A stretch of 64,000 nt of DNA from an uncultured Bacteroidales bacterium (GTDB taxonomy: Bacteria > Bacteroidota > Bacteroidia > Bacteroidales > UBA11471): NCBI GenBank assembly GCA_947593515.1, contig CANQDQ010000002.1, positions 1-64,000 on the forward strand. Reading direction: 5' to 3'. Positions within the stretch are counted from its first letter, which is position 1; every line of letters begins with the position of its first letter. Below are positions 7,562 through 15,129 of the stretch, piece by piece. The position numbers and the translations under genes were made by a program. The notes below the pieces were generated by a model. It was not told the DNA's origin, ran no database searches, and was given only the letters and a program-made list of their open reading frames with translations.

Positions 7562-8704
7562 TTAACACGATATATCAGATGATATATATTCTAATTTCTT
7601 AATATGCGAACTATGAGCTTGCCTGTTGGATTCAAAAAATCCAGCACACTGTCCCCTTAGTACACATTCGGCACATTCTTCTATATATATGTCTTTCCAA
7701 TCTGAAATAGATTGTTGTGCATAACAACGAATATCTTCGGGGAGTACACATAATTGTGCATTATAGATATAAGGCTTCATACCTCTGTCTGCAAGTAATA
7801 GTACCGCTTCTCGTAACTCATTATTATAGTCATATGGGTCTATCCATAATTCTTCAAAGTTTTCTTTTGCCAATCCTGTTGTTTCCATTTGCATAAAAGC
7901 TACTTGGGCTACAAAAGGAAAATTATGATAGATAAAATCTGCAAATTGAAGGAGCCGCTTATAAGTTTGCTTATGGACTACTATACGCAATCCGATGCGT
8001 TGACGGAATAATGCCAAATTATATAATCCTTGAACTGTTTTATAAAATGTTTTTGCCCCTACAATGCGGTTATGTTCTTCGGCAATGTCTGAGAACAACG
8101 GAATATCTATTTGCAAATCTTGATGTTTGCACTTGGCTAATTTCATCGCATATTCCTTTTCTGCGAATTTTACTCCGTTAGACAGAATGCTGATAGCTGT
8201 TTGAGGTAATACCTTTTTAATATGGTTTATCAATGTAAAAAGATTATCCCCAATAAGAGTTGGTTCACCTCCCGTTATGCCAATCTCTTGTGTGTTTTTG
8301 TCAAACAGAGATATGAGCTGTAAATTAAAAGGAGTTTTATCTTTCTCCTGTAAAATGGGAGGTTGTGGGCACATGATACAATGATGGTTACAGCGTTCTG
8401 TCGCCATCAGGACATTGTGGTTGGAGTTTATCTCGTACACAAAAATGATTTCACCTTTTTTGTTGATAATAACCACATCTCTCTCGTTAAAATTTTCAAC
8501 ACTATCTACAATGCAATAAGGCTTGTCTTTGGTGGAGAAAGTTGTTTTCTCCGTAATTGTAGCCAAATAGCCGAAAGCAGGTTTGTTGCTATCTTTACAA
8601 ACCAGTATATCATTGGAACGACTCAATAAATTCTTTTTGCCGAAGGTTATGCGTCCAACTATATCATCTTTAATATTATATGAAGTACCTTGAATCTGTT
8701 TCAT
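7562..8704 (-). CDS. hxsC: His-Xaa-Ser system radical SAM protein HxsC
   Basis: A 380-residue radical SAM protein. After a 100-residue N-terminal region comes the cluster motif ERCNHHCIMC (Cys105, Cys109, Cys112) that ligates the [4Fe-4S]/SAM centre. ITGGEPT follows at 143-149, part of the SAM-binding motif. A C-terminal cysteine group near 340-354 (EECAEC, then RGQC) probably binds an auxiliary cluster. It is the second radical SAM enzyme of the hxs set and starts seven nt after hxsB. Residues 363-366 near the C-terminus read HSSH, echoing the substrate repeat. The exact reaction is not known. Confidence 0.9.
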   Translation of the reverse strand: MKQIQGTSYNIKDDIVGRITFGKKNLLSRSNDILVCKDSNKPAFGYLATITEKTTFSTKDKPYCIVDSVENFNERDVVIINKKGEIIFVYEINSNHNVLMATERCNHHCIMCPQPPILQEKDKTPFNLQLISLFDKNTQEIGITGGEPTLIGDNLFTLINHIKKVLPQTAISILSNGVKFAEKEYAMKLAKCKHQDLQIDIPLFSDIAEEHNRIVGAKTFYKTVQGLYNLALFRQRIGLRIVVHKQTYKRLLQFADFIYHNFPFVAQVAFMQMETTGLAKENFEELWIDPYDYNNELREAVLLLADRGMKPYIYNAQLCVLPEDIRCYAQQSISDWKDIYIEECAECVLRGQCAGFFESNRQAHSSHIKKLEYISSDISC

Positions 8705-8711
8705 AACACAA

Positions 8712-10136
8712 TCAATTTAACCAAGACCAAAATATTCTATTTATTTCAGGGTCGTGTTTTTGCAGCAACTCAAACAAATAGTGTATGATGGCTTTTGTTT
8801 TCTTACACATTTCATTTGTAGGCCTAAAACCTATCATATCGCCTTGCTCTGACATATTACGAACAGGGTCAGCTCCGCAATAAGGTTGGAAAACACATTC
8901 TGCACAGACAGGTAGGCATTCATTACAAGCAGAAGCAATGATATGGTGTAGCAGCTCTCCATTAAACATTTCCTGATAAGTGTTTTCGTTTACATTACCC
9001 AATCTAAAATAGTAATTCTTGAAACGAGCCATCATACGTGCTTCATCCGAAACATACACATTGCCGTCATAATCATATATCACCCCTGCGATACCCACTC
9101 CTGCTGGAGATTGCAAATCAACAAATCCTGTAGCAAATGGGGTTAACATTCTTTTTAACAACAATGCCGCAAAGCCTTCTACAAAAAAAGTTCCTTGTTT
9201 ATTCAGTTCAATAATGTAATCTAGTCCTTCCTTGTAATTTGCAATAAATTCTTCAACAGGATAGGCTATCTTATCCTTATATTGCTTTGCAAATCCATAA
9301 GGATTAAGAGAACGTAGGAATATATTATTGAATCCCAATCTGATGTATTCATCTATAATCTCCTTGAAACGTCCTAAACTATATTTGGAAGTAGTCATCA
9401 ATGCAGAAACGCACTCATTATCTCCCCATATATTCCTTATCATTGCAAGATTCTTTTCAAAAATGGCATGATGGTCTAAATCCTTATTTTGTAAAGGACG
9501 GTTCATGTCGTGCAAATCTTTAGGTCCATCAAGAGAAGTGGAAATCATACATTTATGTTTCTTCAGGTATTTCACCATATCTTCATTAAGTAGTGTAAGG
9601 TTAGTACAGATTACAAAATCCAATTCTCTTTTCTTGAACAAGTTTTGCCATTCAGCTTCTTCGATGATATACTTTACCATATCGAAGTTTGTTGATGGAT
9701 CTCCGCCTTGAAACTCTATTTTGATACAAGGCGATGGAGATTGAAATATGGTTTTTACAACATTCTTTGCCGTCTTTTTAGTCATATCTCCAGAATGATC
9801 ATCCATATTCTTACGAGCGACTTGACAGTAAATACAACTTGAATTACAACGTAGCGTTGGCACAATCATATGTAACGAAGTAAAATCACGCAAGATGCTT
9901 TTCTTCGTCCTAAACTTGGTGGCAAGCATTTGCACCACATCTTCAATCTTGTCAGTTGTGGCAATTTGTTTAGAGGCGAGGTTATAGAACAATTCGCTGT
10001 GTTCGTCTAACTCATCATTAACAAAAGCGTGGAAATCATCATTTGACAAGAATATATATTCTCCAACTTCATTTGTCAGGAGATATTGATTTTCATTGAA
10101 TCGTTCAAAGCGAAACGGTAGTAATTGATAAGCCAT
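8712..10136 (-). CDS. hxsB: His-Xaa-Ser system radical SAM maturase HxsB
   Basis: A 474-residue radical SAM maturase. Residues 1-90 resemble the leader-binding N-terminal region of peptide maturases. The cluster motif LRCNSSCIYC gives Cys97, Cys101 and Cys104, followed by the SAM-binding stretch FQGGDPS. The C-terminal 80 residues hold a SPASM-like set of cysteines (CNEC, VCAEC, YCG, then MCKK), typical of enzymes that modify ribosomally made peptides through auxiliary iron-sulfur clusters. It lies between hxsD and hxsC with gaps of six and seven nt, so the three are co-transcribed. The substrate is most simply the HxsA-type peptide at the end of the operon. Confidence 0.92.
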   Translation of the reverse strand: MAYQLLPFRFERFNENQYLLTNEVGEYIFLSNDDFHAFVNDELDEHSELFYNLASKQIATTDKIEDVVQMLATKFRTKKSILRDFTSLHMIVPTLRCNSSCIYCQVARKNMDDHSGDMTKKTAKNVVKTIFQSPSPCIKIEFQGGDPSTNFDMVKYIIEEAEWQNLFKKRELDFVICTNLTLLNEDMVKYLKKHKCMISTSLDGPKDLHDMNRPLQNKDLDHHAIFEKNLAMIRNIWGDNECVSALMTTSKYSLGRFKEIIDEYIRLGFNNIFLRSLNPYGFAKQYKDKIAYPVEEFIANYKEGLDYIIELNKQGTFFVEGFAALLLKRMLTPFATGFVDLQSPAGVGIAGVIYDYDGNVYVSDEARMMARFKNYYFRLGNVNENTYQEMFNGELLHHIIASACNECLPVCAECVFQPYCGADPVRNMSEQGDMIGFRPTNEMCKKTKAIIHYLFELLQKHDPEINRIFWSWLN

Positions 10137-10142
10137 AATTCG

Positions 10143-10472
10143 TCATTTTGTTATAGGTTTGAACGCTTCTTGAACTATCATATCACGAATATGCTTAAAC
10201 TGCGCATTTGTATTATAGCGAATCTGTTGGTCTATCAATTCATTGCAAAATTGCTTAGGAACATCTTCCGTAACTTTACCATTATCCTTTGATTCAAAGC
10301 ATACATTTACCAACACTTGATTATATGCATCTGTTTGCTGGTGGATATAAAACAGGTGAGAAAATTTATAGATAGCAGCTGTTATGACTTCTTTGGTATA
10401 CAGGCTCGTATCTATTGAAACTTGAAACTTATCTGCTGCAAGTTCTACAATAGGAATTTTAATCTCTGCCAT
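10143..10472 (-). CDS. hxsD: HxsD-family protein of the His-Xaa-Ser system
   Basis: A 109-residue soluble protein with a beta strand-helix beginning (AEIKIPIVELAADKFQVSI, then YTKEVITAAIYKFSHLFYI) and a helical C-terminus with FCNELIDQQIRYNT. This fits HxsD, the small fourth component defined by co-occurrence with HxsB and HxsC; its biochemical job is unknown. A role in peptide recognition is conceivable but is my inference. It is the first gene of the operon, and the DNA upstream is rich in inverted repeats. Confidence 0.85.
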   Translation of the reverse strand: MAEIKIPIVELAADKFQVSIDTSLYTKEVITAAIYKFSHLFYIHQQTDAYNQVLVNVCFESKDNGKVTEDVPKQFCNELIDQQIRYNTNAQFKHIRDMIVQEAFKPITK

Positions 10473-10484
10473 AATCGTACATAT

Positions 10485-10507
10485 GTCTTTGGCAGCCCCT
10501 CAAAGAC
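10485..10507 (-). promoter_or_regulatory. Stem-loop just upstream of hxsD
   Basis: Arms GTCTTTG (10485-10491) and CAAAGAC (10501-10507) flank a 9-nt loop, 13-35 bp before the hxsD ATG. In the hxs transcript it could influence translation initiation. On the plus strand it is followed by TTTT and would resemble a small terminator, but no plus-strand gene precedes it. Confidence 0.5.
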
Positions 10508-10550
10508 TTTTATTGATGCACGAAGCGTGAACTGCAATGCAACCACATCT

Positions 10551-10670
10551 AAGTTGGAGGTCGTAGGAAAAACCTTTAGTACGGATATAGTAATAGCAGT
10601 CCACGCTATAGCGTAAGAACCACTATGCCTTCTCTCGTACTAAGTCCGAAATTTCCTACGTTTCCAACTT
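10551..10670. repeat. 120-bp imperfect inverted repeat centred near a perfect palindrome
   Basis: Outer arms AAGTTGGA..CGTAGGAAA (10551-10570) and TTTCCTACG..TCCAACTT (10652-10670) pair. Inner arms TTAGTACG and CGTACTAA pair, and outward-facing ATAGT/ACTAT segments follow. A 12-bp perfect palindrome, ACGCTATAGCGT, sits at the middle (10603-10614). It could be a structured leader RNA for hxsDBCA or a small non-autonomous mobile element. No open frame lies inside. Confidence 0.7.
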
Positions 10671-10733
10671 ACAAGATAAGCATAACGCTTCTTTTTCAAT
10701 ATGTTTTGGATATGAGTTGCCTCAATCCGAAAA

Positions 10734-10741
10734 CAAAAATA
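10734..10741 (-). promoter_or_regulatory. Candidate -7 element for the hxs operon
   Basis: TATTTTTG on the minus strand matches TAnnTTTG. No convincing -33 TTG is seen. If used, the transcript would carry a leader of about 255 nt containing both inverted repeats before hxsD. Confidence 0.35.
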
Positions 10742-10876
10742 CAAAAAAAATTCGTAATATGCCGGTCTATTGTAGATTTTATTTTGTTATTCGCAGCGCC
10801 TGTGCCGACGGTGAATAAAAAAGCAAATGTTGAGCGTCCGAGAAAAATCGAGAGTACGGAAGTTGGGGTAGGGCTA

Positions 10877-10906
10877 TTGTAATTCCGTTTTTAATTTTTA
10901 TCTTTG
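10877..10906 (+). promoter_or_regulatory. Promoter of pyrH
   Basis: TTG (10877-10879), a 19-nt spacer and TATCTTTG (10899-10906): a textbook Bacteroidetes promoter, 26 bp before the ATG. Confidence 0.8.
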
Positions 10907-10932
10907 CAGATAACGTGAAACAATAAACGGAA

Positions 10933-11640
10933 ATGGCACAATATAAAAGAATATTATTGAAACTCAGCGGCGAGAGTCTGATGGGTAAAAAGCAGTACGG
11001 CATCGACGAAGTGCGTTTGCAGGAGTATGCCGCGCAGATAAAGGAGATAGCCGGCATGGGAGTGGAGATAGCCATTGTCATCGGCGGCGGCAACATTTTT
11101 CGCGGATTGAGCGGCGCCTCAAAAGGATTCGACCGCGTGAAGGGCGACCAAATGGGTATGCTGGCAACCGTCATCAACAGTCTGGCACTAAGCTCCGCCC
11201 TCGAAACGCTCGGACAGAAAGCCCGCGTATATACCGCCGTGCCCATGCACCCCATAGGCGAACATTACAGCCCCGCACGCGCCATCGAGTCGCTGTCGCG
11301 CGGCGAAATCGTCATCATATCGGGCGGCACGGGAAATCCGTTCTTCACCACCGACACCGCATCGGCATTGCGCGGCGTGGAAGTCGGCGCCGAAGTGATG
11401 CTCAAAGGCACGCGCGTCGATGGCATCTACACCGCCGACCCCGAAAAAGACCCTTCGGCAGTGAAGTTCGACAAAATCAGTTACGACGAAATCTACAATC
11501 GCGGACTGAAAGTCATGGACCTTACCGCCACCACCCTCTGCAAAGAGAATCATCTGCCTATCATCGTGTTCGATATGGACACCGTCGGCAACCTCCGCAA
11601 GGTGATGAACGGCGAAAATATCGGAACGCTCGTATATTGA
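10933..11640 (+). CDS. pyrH: UMP kinase
   Basis: A 235-residue hexameric-type bacterial UMP kinase of the amino-acid-kinase fold, at full length. It phosphorylates UMP to UDP in pyrimidine nucleotide synthesis. Motifs seen are LLKLSGESLMG at the N-terminus (phosphate loop), GGGNIFRG near 53-60, and the C-terminal nucleotide-binding segment with ADPEKDPSA. It is followed by frr, an arrangement conserved in many bacteria. It marks the return to GC-rich core sequence after the hxs block. Confidence 0.97.
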   Translation: MAQYKRILLKLSGESLMGKKQYGIDEVRLQEYAAQIKEIAGMGVEIAIVIGGGNIFRGLSGASKGFDRVKGDQMGMLATVINSLALSSALETLGQKARVYTAVPMHPIGEHYSPARAIESLSRGEIVIISGGTGNPFFTTDTASALRGVEVGAEVMLKGTRVDGIYTADPEKDPSAVKFDKISYDEIYNRGLKVMDLTATTLCKENHLPIIVFDMDTVGNLRKVMNGENIGTLVY

Positions 11641-11674
11641 ACCGGCGGCGTGCTGCCGATTCGATAAAATAAAT

Positions 11675-11682
11675 TATCTTTG
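11675..11682 (+). promoter_or_regulatory. -7 element upstream of frr
   Basis: TATCTTTG, 29 bp before the frr ATG. No clear TTG at -33, so it may be a weak internal promoter of the pyrH-frr unit. Confidence 0.45.
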
Positions 11683-11711
11683 TTATCTCGAAAACAAAAA
11701 ATCTATACGCT

Positions 11712-12272
11712 ATGACAGACGTTAAGACTTACCTCAACGATGCCGAAGAAAAAATGACCCTCAGTGTCTCTTTCCTCGACGACGCACTGGCTTCGATACG
11801 CGCCGGAAAGGCAAACCCGCGCATTCTCGACCCCGTGCGCGTAGATTATTACGGCAGCAAGGTAACCATAAGCAATGTTGCCACCGTATCTACGCCCGAT
11901 GCCAAAACCATTGCCATACAGCCGTGGGAAAAATCCATGCTCAAAGAAGTGGAGCGCGCCCTGCAAAATTCGGAAATAGGTATTACCCCCGAAAACAACG
12001 GCGAAGTCATCTACCTGCGTCTGCCGCCGCTTACCGAAGAGCGCCGCAAAAATCTGGTGAAGCAGGCGAAACAGGAAGCCGAAAATGCCAAAGTAAGCGT
12101 GCGCAACGCCCGTCGGGACGCAATCGAAGGTTTGAAAAAAGCCATTAAAGACGGCATGCCCGAAGACGTGGAAAAAGACGGCGAAAACGAAGTGCAGAAG
12201 ATTCACGACAAATACATCAAGAAAATCGACGAAATCTTTGCCGCCAAGGAAAAAGAGATACTTACCGTATAA
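11712..12272 (+). CDS. frr: Ribosome recycling factor
   Basis: A 186-residue protein of normal RRF length. With EF-G it splits the post-termination ribosome. The three-helix-bundle sequence is clear: [21 protein letters not shown] near the N-terminus, [11 protein letters not shown] in the small domain, and a long charged C-terminal helix with the conserved VRNARRDA segment. Its start region (aaaaaatctatacgctatga) is identical to that of mce. Confidence 0.97.
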   Translation: MTDVKTYLNDAEEKMTLSVSFLDDALASIRAGKANPRILDPVRVDYYGSKVTISNVATVSTPDAKTIAIQPWEKSMLKEVERALQNSEIGITPENNGEVIYLRLPPLTEERRKNLVKQAKQEAENAKVSVRNARRDAIEGLKKAIKDGMPEDVEKDGENEVQKIHDKYIKKIDEIFAAKEKEILTV

Positions 12273-12282
12273 AATCGGAATC

Positions 12283-12326
12283 GGAAGCCCGTTCCACCCG
12301 ACAGCGGCGGAGCGGCTTTCTTTTTT
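12283..12326 (+). terminator. Probable terminator after frr
   Basis: GGAAGCCCGTTCC (12283-12295) pairs imperfectly with GGAGCGGCTTTC (12309-12320) and is followed by a run of T residues, 12 bp before rsgA. Confidence 0.55.
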
Positions 12327-12338
12327 CACGGAAACGAT

Positions 12339-13274
12339 ATGCGGCACGGATTGGTCATAAAAAACACGGGCAGTCGGTATGCAGTACGTACCGACGACGG
12401 GGCGCTTGTCGAATGCAAAATCAAAGGGAACTTCCGCCTGAAAGGCATACGCAGCACCAACCCCGTAGCCGTAGGCGACCGCGTGTATATCGAGGAAAAC
12501 CGCGAAGGCATCACCTTCATCACCGACATCGAGGAGCGCGACAACTACATCGTGCGCAAGGCGTCGAACCTCTCCAAAGAAACCCACATTCTGGCTGCCA
12601 ACCTCGATCAGGCGCTGCTGGTCGTTACCGTCGATTTCCCGCAGACCAATCCGATATTCATCGACCGCTTTCTGGCGACCGCCGAAGCCTACCGCGTGCC
12701 GGTGAAACTGATATTCAACAAAACAGACCTCTATACCGGCGACGATGCCGAGCTGCTGAAAGGTTTTTCCGACCTATATACCTATATCGGGTACGAATGC
12801 CATTCCGTGTCGGCGGCGACGGGCGAGGGCATCGACGCCGTTCGGGCGCTGTTGGCGGGAAAAATCACGTTGGTGGCAGGCAACTCGGGTGTCGGCAAAT
12901 CGACCCTTATCAACGCCCTTTTGCCCGACCTGCACCTGAAAACCGGCGAAATATCGGCGACGCACCACAAAGGTATGCACACCACCACCTTTTCCGAAAT
13001 GTTCCCGCTGCCCGAAGGCGGCTACATCATCGACACGCCCGGCGTCAAGGGATTCGGCACGATAGACTTCGCCCCCGAAGAAGTGGCGCATTTCTTTCCC
13101 GAAATATTCCGCTTCGCGCACGATTGCCGTTTCAGCAACTGCACCCACCGGCACGAACCGGGCTGCGCCGTCTTGGCGGCATTGGACGAGCAGCGCATCA
13201 GCCGCTCGCGCTATGCCAGTTATTTGAGCATTATCGACGACAGCACCGACGGAAAATACCGCGCGGGCTATTAA
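12339..13274 (+). CDS. rsgA: Small-subunit ribosome GTPase RsgA
   Basis: A 311-residue circularly permuted GTPase that checks late 30S assembly. An N-terminal OB fold (about 1-70) precedes the G domain, in which the order of motifs is rotated: NKTD at 127-130 comes before the P-loop GNSGVGKST (181-189) and DTPG. A C-terminal zinc motif [14 protein letters not shown] ends the protein. Length and motif order are those of the family. It follows frr by 66 bp and precedes thyA by 11 bp. Confidence 0.97.
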   Translation: MRHGLVIKNTGSRYAVRTDDGALVECKIKGNFRLKGIRSTNPVAVGDRVYIEENREGITFITDIEERDNYIVRKASNLSKETHILAANLDQALLVVTVDFPQTNPIFIDRFLATAEAYRVPVKLIFNKTDLYTGDDAELLKGFSDLYTYIGYECHSVSAATGEGIDAVRALLAGKITLVAGNSGVGKSTLINALLPDLHLKTGEISATHHKGMHTTTFSEMFPLPEGGYIIDTPGVKGFGTIDFAPEEVAHFFPEIFRFAHDCRFSNCTHRHEPGCAVLAALDEQRISRSRYASYLSIIDDSTDGKYRAGY

Positions 13275-13285
13275 CCGTATTGAAC

Positions 13286-14080
13286 ATGAAACAATATCTC
13301 GAACTTTTGCAACGGGTACTCGATGAGGGTACGGAGAAAAACGACCGCACGGGCACGGGCACTATCAGCGTGTTCGGGCATCAGATGCGATTCAACCTCG
13401 ACGACGGGTTTCCTTTGCTGACCACCAAAAAACTGCACCTCAAATCCATTATTTACGAACTGCTGTGGTTTCTCAAAGGCGACACCAACGTGAAGTATTT
13501 GCAGGACAACGGCGTGCGCATCTGGAACGAGTGGGCAGACCCCGACGGCAGCCTCGGACACATTTACGGCTACCAGTGGCGCTCGTGGCCTGACTACGAC
13601 GGCGGGCATATCGACCAGATAACGGAGGCGGTGGAAACTATCAAAAACAATCCCGATTCGCGCCGCATCATCGTCAGCTCGTGGAATGTCGCCGACCTCT
13701 CACGCATGAATCTGCCGCCCTGCCACGCCTTCTTTCAATTCTACGTCGCCAACGGGCGGCTCAGCCTGCAACTCTACCAGCGCAGCGCCGACATATTCTT
13801 GGGCGTGCCCTTCAACATCGCCTCGTATGCGCTGCTTCTCATGATGATGGCGCAGGTTACGGGGTTGAAAGCCGGCGACTTCGTACACACGCTCGGCGAC
13901 GCCCATATCTACAAAAACCACCTCGAACAGGTGCGGTTGCAGCTCACGCGGGAGCCGCGCCCGCTGCCGCACATGCACCTCAATCCCGAAGTGCGTTCGA
14001 TATTCGATTTCCAATACGAAGATTTCACCCTTACCGATTACAACCCGCACCCGCATATAAAAGGCGTCGTAGCCGTCTGA
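13286..14080 (+). CDS. thyA: Thymidylate synthase
   Basis: A 264-residue ThyA, the exact length of the common bacterial enzyme. It methylates dUMP to dTMP using methylenetetrahydrofolate. The nucleophile motif [12 protein letters not shown] is present with its catalytic Cys, as are the N-terminal [11 protein letters not shown] and the C-terminal [14 protein letters not shown]. The start at 13286 gives [12 protein letters not shown], the normal N-terminus. folA lies 10 bp downstream and regenerates the tetrahydrofolate that ThyA oxidises. Confidence 0.97.
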   Translation: MKQYLELLQRVLDEGTEKNDRTGTGTISVFGHQMRFNLDDGFPLLTTKKLHLKSIIYELLWFLKGDTNVKYLQDNGVRIWNEWADPDGSLGHIYGYQWRSWPDYDGGHIDQITEAVETIKNNPDSRRIIVSSWNVADLSRMNLPPCHAFFQFYVANGRLSLQLYQRSADIFLGVPFNIASYALLLMMMAQVTGLKAGDFVHTLGDAHIYKNHLEQVRLQLTREPRPLPHMHLNPEVRSIFDFQYEDFTLTDYNPHPHIKGVVAV

Positions 14081-14090
14081 AAAACAAACT

Positions 14091-14585
14091 ATGCCGAAAA
14101 TATCCTTGATTGCCGCAGTGGCTGCCGACGGAGCTATCGGGCGCAACAACGACCTGTTGTGCCACCTGCCTGCCGATTTGAAACATTTTAAGTCGCTCAC
14201 CCTCGACCATACCATCGTCATGGGGCGGCGTACATTCGAGTCGCTTCCGGGCGGCGCGCTGCCCCGCCGGCGCAACGTCGTGCTTACCTCGCAGCCGCAC
14301 GCGCTGCCCGACACCGTTACCGTATGCCGTTCGTTGCAGGAGGCTTTGGATTTGGCAATGCCCGATGAGGAGCTGTTCATCATCGGCGGCGCCACCGTGT
14401 ACCGGCAGTTTATGCCACAAGCCGACCGGCTTTACATTACCGAGATTCACCACGCCTTTCCCGATGCCGACGCCTTTTTCCCGCCGATAGACAAAACGGT
14501 GTGGCAGGAGACGGCACGGGAAGATTTCCCTGCCGACGAGCGGCACGCCTATCCCTATTCTTTCGTTACCTATGAGCGGTGTTAG
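14091..14585 (+). CDS. folA: Dihydrofolate reductase
   Basis: A 164-residue DHFR. The N-terminal ISLIAAVAADGAIGRNNDLL supplies the active-site strand and the Met20-like loop. LPADLKHFKSLT, IVMGRRTFESL and the NADPH-binding FIIGGATVYRQF follow in family order. It is paired with thyA. Its stop codon region overlaps the stop of the convergent lipoprotein gene by four bases, leaving no room for a separate terminator. Confidence 0.97.
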   Translation: MPKISLIAAVAADGAIGRNNDLLCHLPADLKHFKSLTLDHTIVMGRRTFESLPGGALPRRRNVVLTSQPHALPDTVTVCRSLQEALDLAMPDEELFIIGGATVYRQFMPQADRLYITEIHHAFPDADAFFPPIDKTVWQETAREDFPADERHAYPYSFVTYERC

Positions 14586-15040
14586 CTGCGGTAGGTGAGT
14601 GTTATCACACCGCCCTCGCGGTCGAATTTGAGTGCGACGACCGGACGGGTGCCCAGTTCGAGATAGTAGCCGTAATCTTCGATGCGGATAAGGGTAATCG
14701 TCGTTTGGGGATAGTTGGCATACACGTAGGTTGTGATGCTTCCGGGCAGCAGCGCATACACCGCGCCTTGCGGTATGCCGCTTCCGTTGCCGTCGATGCA
14801 CTGACAGCCCCCTTCGCCGTAGAAGTAAAGCGTAAATCCCGTATTCAGTTCCACGCGGTAGCGCGGTTCCTCTTTTTTCTTTTCGATTTGGTTTGCCGAC
14901 GCATTCTCGAAATAGGTCGAAATGAACGTGCGGCTCTCCTGCGGAAGACTTTCAAGGGCGATGTCCTCGTTTTTGTCGCACCCCGAAAGCACGATTCCGC
15001 AAAACAGCAGCGGCAGAAGCCGGACGGAAAAATTTTTCAT
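14582..15040 (-). CDS. PepSY-like periplasmic lipoprotein
   Basis: A 152-residue protein with a lipoprotein signal (lipobox LSGC, Cys21). The body has short beta-rich repeats of the kind in PepSY-like/BLIP-like proteins of Bacteroidales: ESLPQESRTFISTYF, then YRVELNTGFTLYFYGEGG. Such proteins are small, exported and of unknown function. It probably sits on the periplasmic face of a membrane. A hairpin terminator separates it from dsbD upstream. Confidence 0.7.
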   Translation of the reverse strand: MKNFSVRLLPLLFCGIVLSGCDKNEDIALESLPQESRTFISTYFENASANQIEKKKEEPRYRVELNTGFTLYFYGEGGCQCIDGNGSGIPQGAVYALLPGSITTYVYANYPQTTITLIRIEDYGYYLELGTRPVVALKFDREGGVITLTYRS

Positions 15041-15073
15041 AAGCCGTATGATTTAGTCAGTGCAGATAAAACA

Positions 15074-15108
15074 ACAGACCCGCATCGAAAGTTTCGGTGC
15101 GGGTCTGT
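15074..15108. terminator. Terminator between dsbD and the PepSY-like gene
   Basis: ACAGACCCGCA (15074-15084) and TGCGGGTCTGT (15098-15108) pair perfectly. T-rich tracts lie on both sides, so it can work in either direction; dsbD on the minus strand is the natural user. Confidence 0.85.
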
Positions 15109-15129
15109 TTTGTCTTCGGTATGGGGCGG

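Noticed and set aside
10485..10511. Plus-strand terminator
   Set aside because: A hairpin followed by TTTT exists, but no plus-strand gene lies upstream for about 4.8 kb.
10551..10670. Integron attC site
   Set aside because: The outer ends do not fit the attC core consensus (RYYYAAC/GTTRRRY), and no integrase or cassette array is present.
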